Notes: a model not told the origin generated them from the letters alone. Positions 26,911 to 38,400 are shown, counted from the stretch's first letter. The stretch is DNA of 64,000 nt from Candidatus Uabimicrobium amorphum (GCF_009002475.1 NZ_AP019860.1:434001-498000); one strand, 5' to 3'. Made by a program: numbers and translations.

Positions 26911-27107
26911 TATTCAAATTACCCACTGATTTTTTGGGACTATAATCGCAATTGATCTACTTTTTCTACTCGTATAAGTCGTTTGTATTGCAAAACTTCA
27001 CCGAACAGTCTTTACCTTTTGTGAAAAATTCAGTAATATAATGTTATGATTTAAAATTTTCGCCATATCTCAGATATGCAAAAAATTAATTAAGGGGAGT
27101 TTAACTG

Positions 27108-28283
27108 ATGAGACAAATATATCTAGTGGTATTTATTGGTATATTTGCAGTTTCTATATTTGCAGAAGATCTCAGCAAAGTAAAGCGTACCAATAATTAT
27201 CCCATTGTCCTCGTTCATGGTTTTACTGGTTGGGGACCGGATGAACTTTTGGGTTATAAATATTGGGGAGGAACTGCTTTAGATATCGAAAAGTATCTCA
27301 ATAAAAAAAACTATAGAGTGGAAACGGCAACAGTGGGTCCTATTTCGTCCAATCACGACCGGGCTTGTGAACTTTTTTATCAAATCAAGGGTGGTACGGT
27401 AGATTATGGGGCGGACCATTGTAAGGCGTATAACCACGACAGAAAAGGCCGAAATTTTAAAGCTTTATATAGCGAATGGAGTGAAGAAAACCCTGTGCAT
27501 TTAGTTGGACATAGTATGGGGGGACAAACTTCGCGTTTGCTGGTGGAGCTTTTGGCAAAAGATTACTTTGGGATTGGTACAAACGAAAAGTGGGTTAAGT
27601 CTGTCACTACCATTTCAACACCACACAACGGAACTACCCTCGCAACGATGATCGACAGTTTTTCTGGTGGGCTCGCGGAAGAGATTATTAGTATGTTTCT
27701 TGCTCTTGCCGGGACCGATTGGTATATCTATGATTTCAAGTTGGACCAATGGGGTTTAAAGCCTAAAAAAGATGAAACTCTTTCCGATTTCCTCCAACGT
27801 GTGGATGATACTGTTGGTAGTACAAAAGACATATCGATGCATGACCTTTTACCTAAAGGAGCAAAAGAGCTCAATGGTCGTGTTCGTGATTTTGCCGATG
27901 TGTACTATTTCAGTTACGCAACAGAAGAAACCTACGTCCTGTTATCGACATTTGGTTATGAATGGGCAGAGCCAGGAATGACGCCTATCATGTGGGCTTT
28001 TGCATATTACATGGGCCATTACAAGGGCGACCATGTTGTCGAACATAAAGAATGGTGGAAAAATGATGGTATTGTGAATACTACCTCAATGAAGGGACCA
28101 AGTACTTCTAAAATAGTGAATTACGATGGTACTCCACAAAAAGGCGTTTGGAATTATGTAAAGCTTATCGATAGCAAAGATCATGTAAAAGTTGTAGGGC
28201 ATTACCAAGATCCGATTATCGGTGCTGAATGGTTAAAGGAATTATACGTTGAAATCGCAGATAGGTTATATAAGTTACCTTAG
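27108..28283 (+). CDS. Secreted triacylglycerol lipase, family I.5-like
   Basis: 391 residues. Residues 1-19 are a signal peptide. The alpha/beta hydrolase begins with PIVLVHGFTGWG (oxyanion region). The nucleophile is Ser136 in GHSMGG; Asp320 in WKNDGIVNT and His359 in SKDHVKVVG complete a likely triad. The stretch SSNHDRACELF to GGTVDYGADH and the NDG-VNT-SM-GP motif match thermoalkaliphilic Geobacillus/Staphylococcus-type lipases, whose lid is held by a structural zinc; His104 and His110 are possible ligands. It should hydrolyse long-chain acylglycerols outside the cytoplasm. GGGGAG precedes the ATG. The next gene overlaps its 3' end by 35 bases. Confidence 0.9.
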   Translation: MRQIYLVVFIGIFAVSIFAEDLSKVKRTNNYPIVLVHGFTGWGPDELLGYKYWGGTALDIEKYLNKKNYRVETATVGPISSNHDRACELFYQIKGGTVDYGADHCKAYNHDRKGRNFKALYSEWSEENPVHLVGHSMGGQTSRLLVELLAKDYFGIGTNEKWVKSVTTISTPHNGTTLATMIDSFSGGLAEEIISMFLALAGTDWYIYDFKLDQWGLKPKKDETLSDFLQRVDDTVGSTKDISMHDLLPKGAKELNGRVRDFADVYYFSYATEETYVLLSTFGYEWAEPGMTPIMWAFAYYMGHYKGDHVVEHKEWWKNDGIVNTTSMKGPSTSKIVNYDGTPQKGVWNYVKLIDSKDHVKVVGHYQDPIIGAEWLKELYVEIADRLYKLP

Positions 28284-28626
28284 GTATTGCAAAATTTTAT
28301 TTGTGTGTTTCATATCTTTGTTTTGTTTGAACTGTCAGAGCATTAAAGATTACAACAACTATTTAGTCGAATCTTCCGTCGTGTCTGAAATACCAACGCT
28401 GATGGGGAATATTATTGGAGGAGCAACGACTGCTCCTCTACTCTTATTTACCGTTCCTGTCGGTTATGTGTCTTTTAGTGATGACCAACGAAGAAAAGAC
28501 TTTATATCAACTCCTCTTGAGTGGGGGGCGTATAGCGGCGGTATTATTTTTGGCACACCGTTTCTTCCTTTTGCCCTACTCTCAGGAGAAAAACCTACGG
28601 AATCACCCGCACCATCCTCAGAGTAA
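28249..28626 (+). CDS. Small lipoprotein-like membrane protein
   Basis: 125 residues. TTG 28249 is a credible start because AAAGGA lies eight bases upstream inside the lipase gene; no ATG is available before the signal region. Residues about 15-29 are hydrophobic and end LFCLNC, an imperfect lipobox (Asn at -1 is unusual). Residues 45-72 (GNIIGGATTAPLLLFTVPVGYVSF) and 92-113 are further hydrophobic, Gly-rich segments, so the product is probably an envelope protein. No family recognised. The overlap with the lipase gene suggests a role in lipase secretion or folding, an inference from position only. Confidence 0.6.
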   Translation: MKSQIGYISYLRYCKILFVCFISLFCLNCQSIKDYNNYLVESSVVSEIPTLMGNIIGGATTAPLLLFTVPVGYVSFSDDQRRKDFISTPLEWGAYSGGIIFGTPFLPFALLSGEKPTESPAPSSE

Positions 28627-28687
28627 GTGGAAAGTATTTTGGTTTGCGCCAAGACTTTCACTGAATATCATGAAAAGGAAAAAAGTA

Positions 28688-30511
28688 ATGAAATATTTTT
28701 GGGCACTTGTAATTATCATTTTATCCATCATTGCCGGGGGACATGTTATTGACTATAAAGCTTTGTATTTAAAATACCAAGGCATAGAAAGCGAAAGCGA
28801 AAAACAATCCCACAGTGATCTCGACAATAAAATTGCATATTCTTTTTTAGAGGCCATGGCACAAGCAGAAGCGTTTGTCCAAGAACATTCATCGCAAGAA
28901 ATACGCTATATTACTCGCAATGAAAAGGGAGAACCTAAAGTACATCGCCACGAGTTTTCTTCCTCCGACTACATGGAACTTACTCCTACACAAAAAGTAC
29001 TGAAGGGAAAATCTCTACGAAAATTTTATTATAAACTCGACAATTTAATTATCAAAGAACTCCCGAACGAAATGCGGAGTGATGTTCATGGAAAATTAAA
29101 AGAACGCTATGAGTTTGTCAAAAATACCGCGGAAACTATACACAACCAGTTGATGGCCAAAAAGAAAACAACTGCGCGTTTAAATAAAGAACAACAGCAA
29201 GCGCAAAAAATGCTACAGCAAAAACAACGCGAAATAAGTGAGATGGAAAACAAGAGGCGTGAGGCCCAAGAACTCCTACAAAAAAAACAACGCGAAATGC
29301 TGGCACTCGAAAAGAAAAAGCGTGAAATGGAAAAGTTTTTTCATGAGAAAAAAGAACAAGCAAATTCTTTAGAAAAAGAAAAATCCAAAGTGGAAAAAAT
29401 GTTGGAGAAAAAAAGGCTTCAGGCCAAAGCCTTAGAAAAAAAGAAAAAAGAAGCGGAAAAGTATTTGCTGCAAAGTCAAAAAGAAGCGGAGAAATACTTA
29501 CTGCAAAGCCAAAAAGAGGCACTTCTCCTAAAAAAACAGCGCCAAGAAGCCGCGGAGCATTTACGAAAACAGAAAAATATCGTTACTCATCAACTATTTC
29601 CCATCGGCAAGGGCTTTTTCTGGAAATACCGTGTAAAAAAATACATTGATAAAAATATTTCGTATATCACTTTCTCCACGAAAAAGCAGGGCGGTAAAAT
29701 TTTCCTGCAAGATAACAAAAAAAACAAACATCCTATCGAATACGTGGATGGTTTTATTTTGCAAAATGGGGCAAAAGTTTTACCGTGCTCTGTAAACACA
29801 AAGACATGGGAAAAAGGTGGGTACAGCGTTGAGATACACGATAATGAGTGGGTAAGTACCGACGCAGGTAGTTTTTATTGCGTGGTAATACATGCCGCGT
29901 TAAAACAAAATAGCGACAACGTGATAAAAGAATACTATGCACCGCAAATTGGGAAAGTAAAACAAACGCGTTTTGTTGGCGGAAAGAAGATATATGAGCA
30001 GATATTGGTGGACTATAAAACAAATGCGGAGCGTGAACAGTTAAATCGCTCTAAGCCGTTTCCTCAAGATGCGACATTCTTTCCGGTAAATAGTCGTCGT
30101 ATTTGGGAATACGAAGTTCTCAAATTAGAAGAAAATCGCATTGCTTCCATGCGTTGGGAACTAAATCGCGAGAATGGTCAATGGAAGTTAAAAGACAATA
30201 GCAACTACGCTCCTTCGATTGCGGTTGCCGAAGGATTTGTCTTACGTGGGTTGCAAAAGATTGTACCCCTTCACGCGAAAAACCCTGAAACATGGCAGCG
30301 TGGTCAGTTCAATGTATACATCAGTCATTTTGGCGAAATTGTGACCACCGAAATGGGAAACTTTGAGTGTTTAGTCGTTGTTGCCAAGCACAAAAAGAAG
30401 GAAGGTTATATCATCAAAGAATACTATGCTGACAAAGTAGGTGAAGTAAAAAGCGAAATTTACCACCATCGAAAAAAAATATACTCCCGAGTTTTAAGAA
30501 AGTTTAAGTAA
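28688..30511 (+). CDS. Membrane-anchored coiled-coil protein with duplicated C-terminal domain
   Basis: 607 residues from ATG 28688, preferred because AAAAGGAAA precedes it and the protein then begins with a transmembrane helix (MKYFWALVIIILSIIAGG); the open frame extends upstream to 28415 but there overlaps the preceding gene. Residues about 149-297 form a long Lys/Glu/Gln-rich coiled coil with repeats such as LLQSQKEAEKY. Two homologous beta domains of about 145 residues follow (304-454 and 465-607), each with W-Y/E-V at the start, GFxLxxx-KxxPL-x-C/HxxTW in the middle and IKEYYAxxxGxVK near the end. Function unknown; the second domain ends the protein at a TAA that overlaps the MBL gene start (TAATG). 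Confidence 0.75.
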   Translation: MKYFWALVIIILSIIAGGHVIDYKALYLKYQGIESESEKQSHSDLDNKIAYSFLEAMAQAEAFVQEHSSQEIRYITRNEKGEPKVHRHEFSSSDYMELTPTQKVLKGKSLRKFYYKLDNLIIKELPNEMRSDVHGKLKERYEFVKNTAETIHNQLMAKKKTTARLNKEQQQAQKMLQQKQREISEMENKRREAQELLQKKQREMLALEKKKREMEKFFHEKKEQANSLEKEKSKVEKMLEKKRLQAKALEKKKKEAEKYLLQSQKEAEKYLLQSQKEALLLKKQRQEAAEHLRKQKNIVTHQLFPIGKGFFWKYRVKKYIDKNISYITFSTKKQGGKIFLQDNKKNKHPIEYVDGFILQNGAKVLPCSVNTKTWEKGGYSVEIHDNEWVSTDAGSFYCVVIHAALKQNSDNVIKEYYAPQIGKVKQTRFVGGKKIYEQILVDYKTNAEREQLNRSKPFPQDATFFPVNSRRIWEYEVLKLEENRIASMRWELNRENGQWKLKDNSNYAPSIAVAEGFVLRGLQKIVPLHAKNPETWQRGQFNVYISHFGEIVTTEMGNFECLVVVAKHKKKEGYIIKEYYADKVGEVKSEIYHHRKKIYSRVLRKFK

Positions 30512-31137
30512 TGCAAATAGAAGTTCTAACTGTAAGTCCCTTTGCGCAAAATGCACGCATTCTCGTTTGTGAAAAAACAAAAAAAGCGGTCATTGTCGAT
30601 CCAGGAGATGAAGCGCAAAGAATTATAAAACGAGCCGAGACTCTCGGTGCTGAAGTTGCTTATATCTGGGCCACACACGGGCACATTGATCATGTCGGAG
30701 TTGTACACGAAATACAAGAGCAACTCAAAGTACCATTTTACATGCACAAAGACGATGAAGAAATGCTCAACAGTTTGCCCATACAGGCAAAACATTTCGG
30801 TCTGGAAATAAATGATGTTCCTAAGGTAGACCGTTTTATTGATGAAAGTGATACTTTGAGTTTTGGAGAGTGCAGTTGTTCTATATTACACATCCCTGGA
30901 CACTCTCCGGGAAGTGTGGGGTTTTTGTTTGGTAAAGATCTCATTGGCGGGGATGCTCTTTTTGCTGGATCTATAGGGCGTACTGATTTACCTGGAGGAT
31001 GTTTTCAAACTTTAAGAAAATCCATTCTTGAAAAATTATATACTCTTCCAGAAGATACTGTCGTACATACGGGACATGGACCTAACACGACGATAGGAAG
31101 AGAAAAATATCACAATCATTTTGTTCGCGTAACATAG
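30511..31137 (+). CDS. MBL-fold hydrolase, glyoxalase II-like
   Basis: 208 residues. The metallo-beta-lactamase fold carries the full metal-binding set: THGHIDH (residues 54-60), HIPGHSPGS, GGDALF with the bridging Asp, and HTGHGPNT near the C-terminus. The length and motifs match the short YcbL-type group of glyoxalase II-like thioester hydrolases, active with metal ions, probably two zincs. Substrate unknown. It starts on the last base of the previous stop codon (TAATG) and is nine bases ahead of the first giant kinase, so it is part of the kinase operon. Confidence 0.9.
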   Translation: MQIEVLTVSPFAQNARILVCEKTKKAVIVDPGDEAQRIIKRAETLGAEVAYIWATHGHIDHVGVVHEIQEQLKVPFYMHKDDEEMLNSLPIQAKHFGLEINDVPKVDRFIDESDTLSFGECSCSILHIPGHSPGSVGFLFGKDLIGGDALFAGSIGRTDLPGGCFQTLRKSILEKLYTLPEDTVVHTGHGPNTTIGREKYHNHFVRVT

Positions 31138-31146
31138 GAGAATTGT

Positions 31147-34100
31147 GTGGCGACTTTAACCCCTCAGGATCGTATTTTTTTAGAAGTAATTGTAGAAAGA
31201 AAGCTCATAGGTGCTTGCGCCATAGAGGAATGTATGGAGACCATGCGTAATCATCAACAGCATGGACTTCAAGGCATTAGTTTGCAAGAAATATGTATTG
31301 ATTTAAAATTACTTACGCAAGAACAAGTACAAAAAATACACTCCGTTATAAAATTAAGGAAGGGGAATGCCACAAACGAAACACAGGTGAATCACGCAAT
31401 TCCATGGACGACAAAAAATGTAAAAGAACCACAGAAGAATCCACCACGGATACTGGAGACCAAGGAGTTGCCTCAGGCAATTTCACGTATGGCTCACTCT
31501 TTTGTTATCGATAAGTATAAGGTAATTTCTGAGATAGGTCGTGGTGGCATGGGGGTGGTTTATAAAGGAATTGATCAAGATTTACAACGCGAAGTGGCGA
31601 TTAAAGTTATCAAAAAACGCCAAAGTGACACCGAGGAAAAACGCTTTTTACGGGAAATGAAAGTTGCGGCAACCCTCGACCACCCCAATATTGTGGGAGT
31701 GTATAGCGGAGGCAACTTTAACGGTAACTTATATCTAGTCATGCCTTTTGTGAAAGGGTTGCCACTACAAGAGTATCTCGATTGTAAAAAACTTTCACTA
31801 CGCCGTAAATTAAAAATTATTGGGCAACTCGCCGAAGCGCTTCACTACGCCCATGAGCGAGATGTCATTCATCGTGATATAAAACCGTCAAACGTTCTCG
31901 TGGATCACAACGGTATTCCTCAACTGACCGATTTCGGCTTGGCAAAAAATATTGCGTCAAGTGAAGCGCTCATTACCCAGTCTGGTGAAATTGTTGGAAC
32001 ACCACTTTATTTACCTCCGGAAAGAATATCGAATAGTCAGCCCCTGTCGGCAAAGGACGATATCTATTCTTTAGGTGCTATACTCTACGAAATTCTTGCA
32101 ATGCGTCCTATGATCGAAGGAGAAACACCGCTAGAGGTAATGTATAATATTCAGCATAAACCCGTTGTACCGCTGCGTAAGGCAAACAAAAGTGTTCCTC
32201 TAGAAATTGAATATATATGGAAGAGGTGTGTTTCTCCTGTCAGTAAACGTTACAATACAATGTTAGAGTTGCAACAAGACATTCATAAATATCTACATGG
32301 ACAACTTCCGCGTTATAACAAGAAAAGTCTTCCTATAATATGTGCCGTTATCGGAATTGTGGCACTGAGTATTGTTTTATTCTTTCAATCTTCGCAAACA
32401 AATGTGCAAATTAAAATAGAAAAAACGCTTGCAACAGAAGAAACCGTTGTCAATAGTTTTGATAATTTTATTGCTTTTGGAATGTATAAACAGGCACTTA
32501 ATTTATACAACGAACATCTACATTCTGCGATACCAATAGATCACAGGGTGGCGATGACAAAAAAAATATTGCTACATGCCCATAAATTAGAGATCGATGA
32601 AGACAAGATAAAAGAGTATTACGCGTTTATTGATGAGCAAGATGCCGATATTGATCTAGCCCTAATGAAGTACTATCTTGCACATAAAAAATATCGCAAA
32701 GTTAAGTTTTATGCTCAAAAAATGCGGTCTGATGCTCGCGTTTCACCACAACAACTCAGCCAAATGCATTACTACGAGGGACGTCGACATGTGGCGGCAC
32801 AGCAATGGCAAAAAGCGACACAATGTTTCAAAAAGGCATTGGCGGATACGTCGCAAATACACGATGAAGCGACTTTGTACTCATTTGTTTGCGCGGTAGA
32901 ACAGCGCGAGGGCTTTTCTGCTGAGAAGATACGTTTATTGGAAGATCACTTTGGCGAAGATCTCCTTTTTCTGGAGTATTGTGGTCGATTTTTAGTACAA
33001 AAGCAGCAATGGGAAAAAGCGAATAAACTTTTCTCTGAGTGTTTAAAATTAATACCCAATAGCGGAAAATATCACACGTATTCTGCGCAGTGTTACACAA
33101 ATCTCGATAACTTTGAACGAGCGTTCTACCATGTCAAGACGGCGCTGAATAAGCAGCAATATGATTTAAAAACTCTAAATATTGCTGCTGCCCTTGTTTT
33201 AAAATATCCAGAACACCAATTTGATATACTAAAGCTCATACATAGTTATGTCGAACTATCCTTTACCAATAAAAAACCACAGTTGTATACGAGCAATATT
33301 AAACAACGGGCCCATTTCTATAAATACTACTACGACGAATATTCTAAACTTTCACAACAAACTTTTAATGCGCAAATGGTTGCCAACTTATTGCACAAAC
33401 TTAGCAGTGAAAAAAAAGAACTGCAAGACAGTGCATACAAGGGACTGCTAATTTTACGTCACACACCGCGGTTTTTCGATGAGATAAAAAAACTGATCCA
33501 TAACTATCCAAAGACAACACAAAAAGCGGTGGGCGAATTTTTAGAAAAGGCAAAAAAACAAGTAACAGAAGAACGTACAAATGCCTATCATTACTTAATG
33601 TTTAAATTACAACAAAATCACGATGAGCAAACTCGTTGCGAGTTACGCGCAGCACAAGATGACGTGGCGAAAATTTTACAAGACGACAATCAAGATATCT
33701 TTTCGCGGTACTTGGCGGCGCGAACCCTAATTCAAACAGAAAATTGGGAGAAGGTTTATGATTTGTCTTTGCAACAAGGCACAATGCAAATTGTGAGCAA
33801 CGCTGCTCTTCACGATGAAGGTTTTTTCCCCGAGTTACCATCACTGGAGAGCTACGAGAATAAATCGCACATTCTCACTATTTTTTTACAGTCGATATTA
33901 GAAAGAAAAGCTGTTTCTTCAAAATTTATTGTTTTTCTTGAAAAAGCTCTGGAACATAAATCTTTGCGTGTGCGTATACTCGCGGCTATTGGTCTTGACA
34001 ATTGGGCGCTGTCTCTTGATGAAAGAGCAGTACATATTATGCAAAAAAACCTTTTGCATCCGAACCCGTCCGTTCGTTACCTAACAAATTTCTACTTTTG

Positions 34101-35472
34101 GCAATCGAAAATTGTGCAGCGTGAACCACAACGATTTGTAAAAGTTTACCAGAGACTGCTACTAAGTGTTCAAAGTCCTGAAATTATCAATTTATTGATG
34201 CTTGCTCCGCCACAGTTATACAAGGGGCACATTAAAGCTTTTTCACGATTGTTTTGGAAGTATCACGATCATACACTTGGTCTCAAGATCGCTTTGTTCT
34301 TGCGTTCCTTAGATAATAGTCAAGAAGCTCTCACAAAAATTATGAAGAGTAAAGTGGGGAAACAATACACTTTTATGCGTGTTGTATTACATATAGCGCC
34401 TATTGTGAGTAATATCCGAGATGCAGCGCAGCTTTTTAGCCAAAAACAGCATAAACTTGCCAGTGAGAAATTCACGAAAGTCAAGGAAACCATGGCAAAA
34501 TTGTATAAGAATGTTATGCAGGAAAAAATTCCAGATGTGCGTGCCAGCATACATGGGCTATGTGCTGGGTTTGGTTATTACGGTGCTGACTACATAAAAG
34601 AAGACAAAGAATGCCAAGATCATATTCTAATCAATTTGTGCTATAAAGAGTCTCCCTCATACAAAGAGCCAAGTGCTTTTTCTTTGGTCGAAAGCTTTAT
34701 CGGACGTAATAAGCCTTTGACGCAACAGCAAAAACAAATGGTGTTTGATGTTATGTTCGATAAAAATCGTGCGCTATCTCCTGCGGGGATCATTGCAAAA
34801 ATCATGTTGAATAAAGGTGGTTTAGAAAAACAATTACAATTTGTAAAGGAAGCTTTAAAGAACGGCAATTTATCGGAGAAACAGCGCAAAATCTATGCGG
34901 AGGGAATTTATTTATATGTTCGCATCCAAATTATTAAATCTCTACCATTTGCGACGACACTTTATACCCTAGACAATGAAGATCATCACTTTATTCACAT
35001 TCATCAATTGCGACGTATTGTTCGCAGCCGGCGCATTGCGGAGAAATATATAAAGGTGCTGAATCAAGCCATAGAACTTAGCGAAGATCACCGCTATCTT
35101 TATTATCGTTCAGTGATATACGCAGAACGAAATCTCATTGAAGAGAGTCGGCAGGACCTAATCAAAATATCTAAAAATCAACGTTATTATATTGATCTTG
35201 CGACCCTTGCGAGAAAAGAACAACAACCACAATTGGTAAACGATTATCTGAAAAAAATAGATTCTAGTATACTAGGACAGTTCGACATTATTCGTTTGGC
35301 GGAACTATACGAGTACACTGCGCAAATATCTAAAGCCAAGAACGTTCTCAAACAATTCTACGCCAAAAAGAGGTCTATACAAAGTATTCTGCTACTGAAA
35401 GAACTATACTCTAAAGAAGATGAAGCGAAGTACATTTCTCAATTAGACAATATAATTGAAAGTAGTAAATAA
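31147..35472 (+). CDS. Giant transmembrane Ser/Thr kinase with TPR/HEAT-like region (1)
   Basis: 1441 residues, starting at GTG 31147 behind TAGGAGA. Residues 1-75 are a small helical domain (the pattern LIGACAIEECM...LLTQEQVQKI resembles MshEN/GspE N-terminal helices). Kinase domain 120-385: GRGGMG (131-136), Lys153, HRDIKPSN (242-249), DFG (262-264), PPE in place of APE. One membrane span (394-413). The remaining thousand residues are helical repeats, TPR-like (MHYYEGRRHVAAQQWQKATQCFKKAL) and HEAT-like, on the far side of the membrane. It is paralogous to the next two genes: NFYFWQ...QRFVKVYQRLL and related segments recur in all three. Predicted active receptor kinase; ligand unknown. Confidence 0.88.
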   Translation: MATLTPQDRIFLEVIVERKLIGACAIEECMETMRNHQQHGLQGISLQEICIDLKLLTQEQVQKIHSVIKLRKGNATNETQVNHAIPWTTKNVKEPQKNPPRILETKELPQAISRMAHSFVIDKYKVISEIGRGGMGVVYKGIDQDLQREVAIKVIKKRQSDTEEKRFLREMKVAATLDHPNIVGVYSGGNFNGNLYLVMPFVKGLPLQEYLDCKKLSLRRKLKIIGQLAEALHYAHERDVIHRDIKPSNVLVDHNGIPQLTDFGLAKNIASSEALITQSGEIVGTPLYLPPERISNSQPLSAKDDIYSLGAILYEILAMRPMIEGETPLEVMYNIQHKPVVPLRKANKSVPLEIEYIWKRCVSPVSKRYNTMLELQQDIHKYLHGQLPRYNKKSLPIICAVIGIVALSIVLFFQSSQTNVQIKIEKTLATEETVVNSFDNFIAFGMYKQALNLYNEHLHSAIPIDHRVAMTKKILLHAHKLEIDEDKIKEYYAFIDEQDADIDLALMKYYLAHKKYRKVKFYAQKMRSDARVSPQQLSQMHYYEGRRHVAAQQWQKATQCFKKALADTSQIHDEATLYSFVCAVEQREGFSAEKIRLLEDHFGEDLLFLEYCGRFLVQKQQWEKANKLFSECLKLIPNSGKYHTYSAQCYTNLDNFERAFYHVKTALNKQQYDLKTLNIAAALVLKYPEHQFDILKLIHSYVELSFTNKKPQLYTSNIKQRAHFYKYYYDEYSKLSQQTFNAQMVANLLHKLSSEKKELQDSAYKGLLILRHTPRFFDEIKKLIHNYPKTTQKAVGEFLEKAKKQVTEERTNAYHYLMFKLQQNHDEQTRCELRAAQDDVAKILQDDNQDIFSRYLAARTLIQTENWEKVYDLSLQQGTMQIVSNAALHDEGFFPELPSLESYENKSHILTIFLQSILERKAVSSKFIVFLEKALEHKSLRVRILAAIGLDNWALSLDERAVHIMQKNLLHPNPSVRYLTNFYFWQSKIVQREPQRFVKVYQRLLLSVQSPEIINLLMLAPPQLYKGHIKAFSRLFWKYHDHTLGLKIALFLRSLDNSQEALTKIMKSKVGKQYTFMRVVLHIAPIVSNIRDAAQLFSQKQHKLASEKFTKVKETMAKLYKNVMQEKIPDVRASIHGLCAGFGYYGADYIKEDKECQDHILINLCYKESPSYKEPSAFSLVESFIGRNKPLTQQQKQMVFDVMFDKNRALSPAGIIAKIMLNKGGLEKQLQFVKEALKNGNLSEKQRKIYAEGIYLYVRIQIIKSLPFATTLYTLDNEDHHFIHIHQLRRIVRSRRIAEKYIKVLNQAIELSEDHRYLYYRSVIYAERNLIEESRQDLIKISKNQRYYIDLATLARKEQQPQLVNDYLKKIDSSILGQFDIIRLAELYEYTAQISKAKNVLKQFYAKKRSIQSILLLKELYSKEDEAKYISQLDNIIESSK

Positions 35473-35473
35473 T

Positions 35474-38400
35474 ATGCAACTACGCATTTCAAAAAACTAC
35501 CATGTCAAAAAATGTATTTATCGCTTAGAAGACATATCCCTGTTCCTCGCACAAAATATTACTTCGCAAGAGCAGGTAATTGTACAGCAGCTCAGTGTAA
35601 AGTACGAAAAAATGTTTCTGTTGGAGTATGAAAAACTTAAAGAGGATAGAGATCAAAATATTCTACATGTTGTTGATGTGAAAGTATCTTCTAAAGAGCT
35701 CCTCGCTATGTGGCGTTATTTTCCTCACATGTCTTTAAAACAATTTTGCAACTCTCCTCAAAAATTGCCAGAGAAAATAAGTGTTACATTGCAAATAATA
35801 CAAGGTATACAATCTATTCTACAACAAAGTTTATTTAGCGGTATACTCCACCCGCAAAACATTGTTTACACCAAACAAAAAAAAATAATTTTCTTTTACT
35901 TCGGCTTGTTTACGTCTTTTCCACAGCAAGAAAGCTACATGCCATATGAAGATTCACAGCGCAACATTTATTACGCGTTGGGGATTTTTATTTATCAGAT
36001 TATGTGTGGTAATTCGCCGATAAACGATGCGCAAAGTATTAAAGACGATTTTCTACAACTGTCATATGCCTCACAGCATGAACAGATTCTCTACGACACC
36101 TTAGGAGAGTTTGTCCGACAGTGTCTTGAGAATTATCAGGTCGATTTTCAAAATACAATAGAGTTTTTGCAAGGCATGTTAGACAACATTGTGCGTGAGC
36201 GCGAACAAAGTGAAAAAAAGACCTTGCCGCTCAAATATGAGGGCAAAAAAAAGATAGGTAAGCATATTCTCGAAAATGTTATTGGGCAAGGAGCATCGGG
36301 AATTGTTTATAAAGCTTGGAATGAAGAACTACGACGCGACGTGGCGATTAAAATTTTACACCAAAACAATAAACGTTTTGTTGTGCGTTTTAAAAGGGAA
36401 GCCGACGTGATTTCTAGGCTCAATCATCCGAATATTGTTAAACTCTACGAGATAAATTTAGAGCCGCCTATTTACTTCACAATGCAGTATATTTCGGGCA
36501 TTCCCATCGATGATTTCATTAAACTAAAGAAGTTATCCTTTCGTGAAATAGCGGAGGTATTCGTTCAAGTTCTTGAGGCCATGGACTACGCACATAACCA
36601 AAAAGTTATTCATCGCGATTTGAAGCCATCGAATATTTTGATTGATGAAAAAGGCTGTCCGTATATTATGGATTTTGGTATTGCCAAAGTGGAAGACTCT
36701 TACCAAGTAACTAAAACAGGAGAACTTGTGGGTACCCTGTTTTATATGTCTCCCGAGCAGGCAAAAATGTCAAAAAATCTTGACTCGCGCAGCGACATTT
36801 ACAGTGTAGGCATTATATTATATCAAGTGTTGACGGACACATTACCCTTTATCGGAAACACGCCTATTCAAATTATGCATGAAGTTGCCACCAAGGTTCC
36901 CACCTCTCCTGAAAAGCTCAACAAGCATGTCCCGGTAATTTTGGCCGACATTTGTATGAAAGCTATCGAGAAAAGTAGTGATAGTCGTTATCAAACAGCG
37001 CAAGAAATGAGTAGGGACTTACAGTATTTTGTCCAAGGAAAGTATTTTAAAGTGAGTGCTTTTCGCCGTAAGTTTTTCCATGTACCTCAAGTGCGTATGC
37101 GAACGATTGCTATTTTTTTAGTGGTGCTATGTGCGATTACATTTTTTCTATTTCCGCGATACGAAGAGTCCCCAGCGTTATTTTTTCATGTACAGTCGGA
37201 AAAGTATCTGACACAAAAATACGACGCGGCTTATGACAAGGACAAGAGGGAAATAGGTCAACGCTTGATCGTTTTAAAAGTAAAACTCAAAAAGTATAAA
37301 GAGGCCATTGAAATTTATCGGGAAATATCCCAGGGTAATTTAGCGAAAAAAACGTTGTTCGAAGTGGCAAAGACATACTACTTATTAGGAAAAAACGAGA
37401 AGGCTCTTGTACTCCTAAAAGAGTGTTCTGCAAGTGATATTCAAGGGGAAGCATTTTACTACCAGGGACTTATCTTTTACGAGAAACAACAATTCCCTAC
37501 CGCAAAACAGTTTTTTCGAAAAGCGTTAAGCCATAATAAAAATAAAGAACTTATTCCCCAAACACAGTTGTATTTGGGGATCTGCAATATGAAAATGAAG
37601 AATCCCCTCGACGCAAGAAAACAACTAAAAGCCGCACAAAAAGAGATGGCGCAAGATATACGGGTATGGAAATATCTTGGGAAAAGTTATCTCCCACAAA
37701 ATTTTGAGCAACAAGGTTCCCGTGAAGACCTCCAGTTTGCGTATGAATGCTTTACGAAGTGTATACAATTAGATTCTAATACCAGTGAATACTATACCCT
37801 GGCAGCGCAAAGCTGTTTGCATCTACGGGAATATTATGAGGCACATCGTTTGATCAAAATAGCCCTTGGTAAGAATGCGGGAGATGTGGAAGCATTAAAT
37901 ACACAGTTGTACTTGTCGTATCGTGAGCCGTTTCTTCAGTATGCCGGGTTTGTCTTACAAAGCCAGTCTGCGGCAAATTTGGTCAAGGTCACAGAACCCG
38001 ATTTATTTCATTCGTATTTTGCGGAGTTGGAAAAAATTTACCGCGATGATTTTATGAATAGAGTAGTGGCATTGCGAAATAAGCACCAAAAAACGGATCT
38101 GAATATTTTTTTAAAGCCACTCACAAAGCGAAAACTCGATACGAAAATTTTAGAATCCATCACTAAGGGACTTTTCAGTTTACGCTATCAGAAAAATTTA
38201 CAAAAACAACTACGACAATTTTATAAAAATACAACATATGTTGCGCAAAAAAGGCTTGATAAGATCAACTTTGAACTCAAAAGTTTTGTGGCAAATGAAA
38301 ATAAGTATAATACATACTACAAAGTTGCCTACTTGTACAATAAAATAAAACAAAGCAATATCACTCACCATGAAACCATCAGTGAAAAACAAGCGCAAAA

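Noticed and set aside
28415..28687. N-terminal extension of the coiled-coil protein
   Set aside because: This part overlaps the upstream lipoprotein-like gene in another frame, whereas ATG 28688 has a ribosome site and leads straight into a membrane helix.
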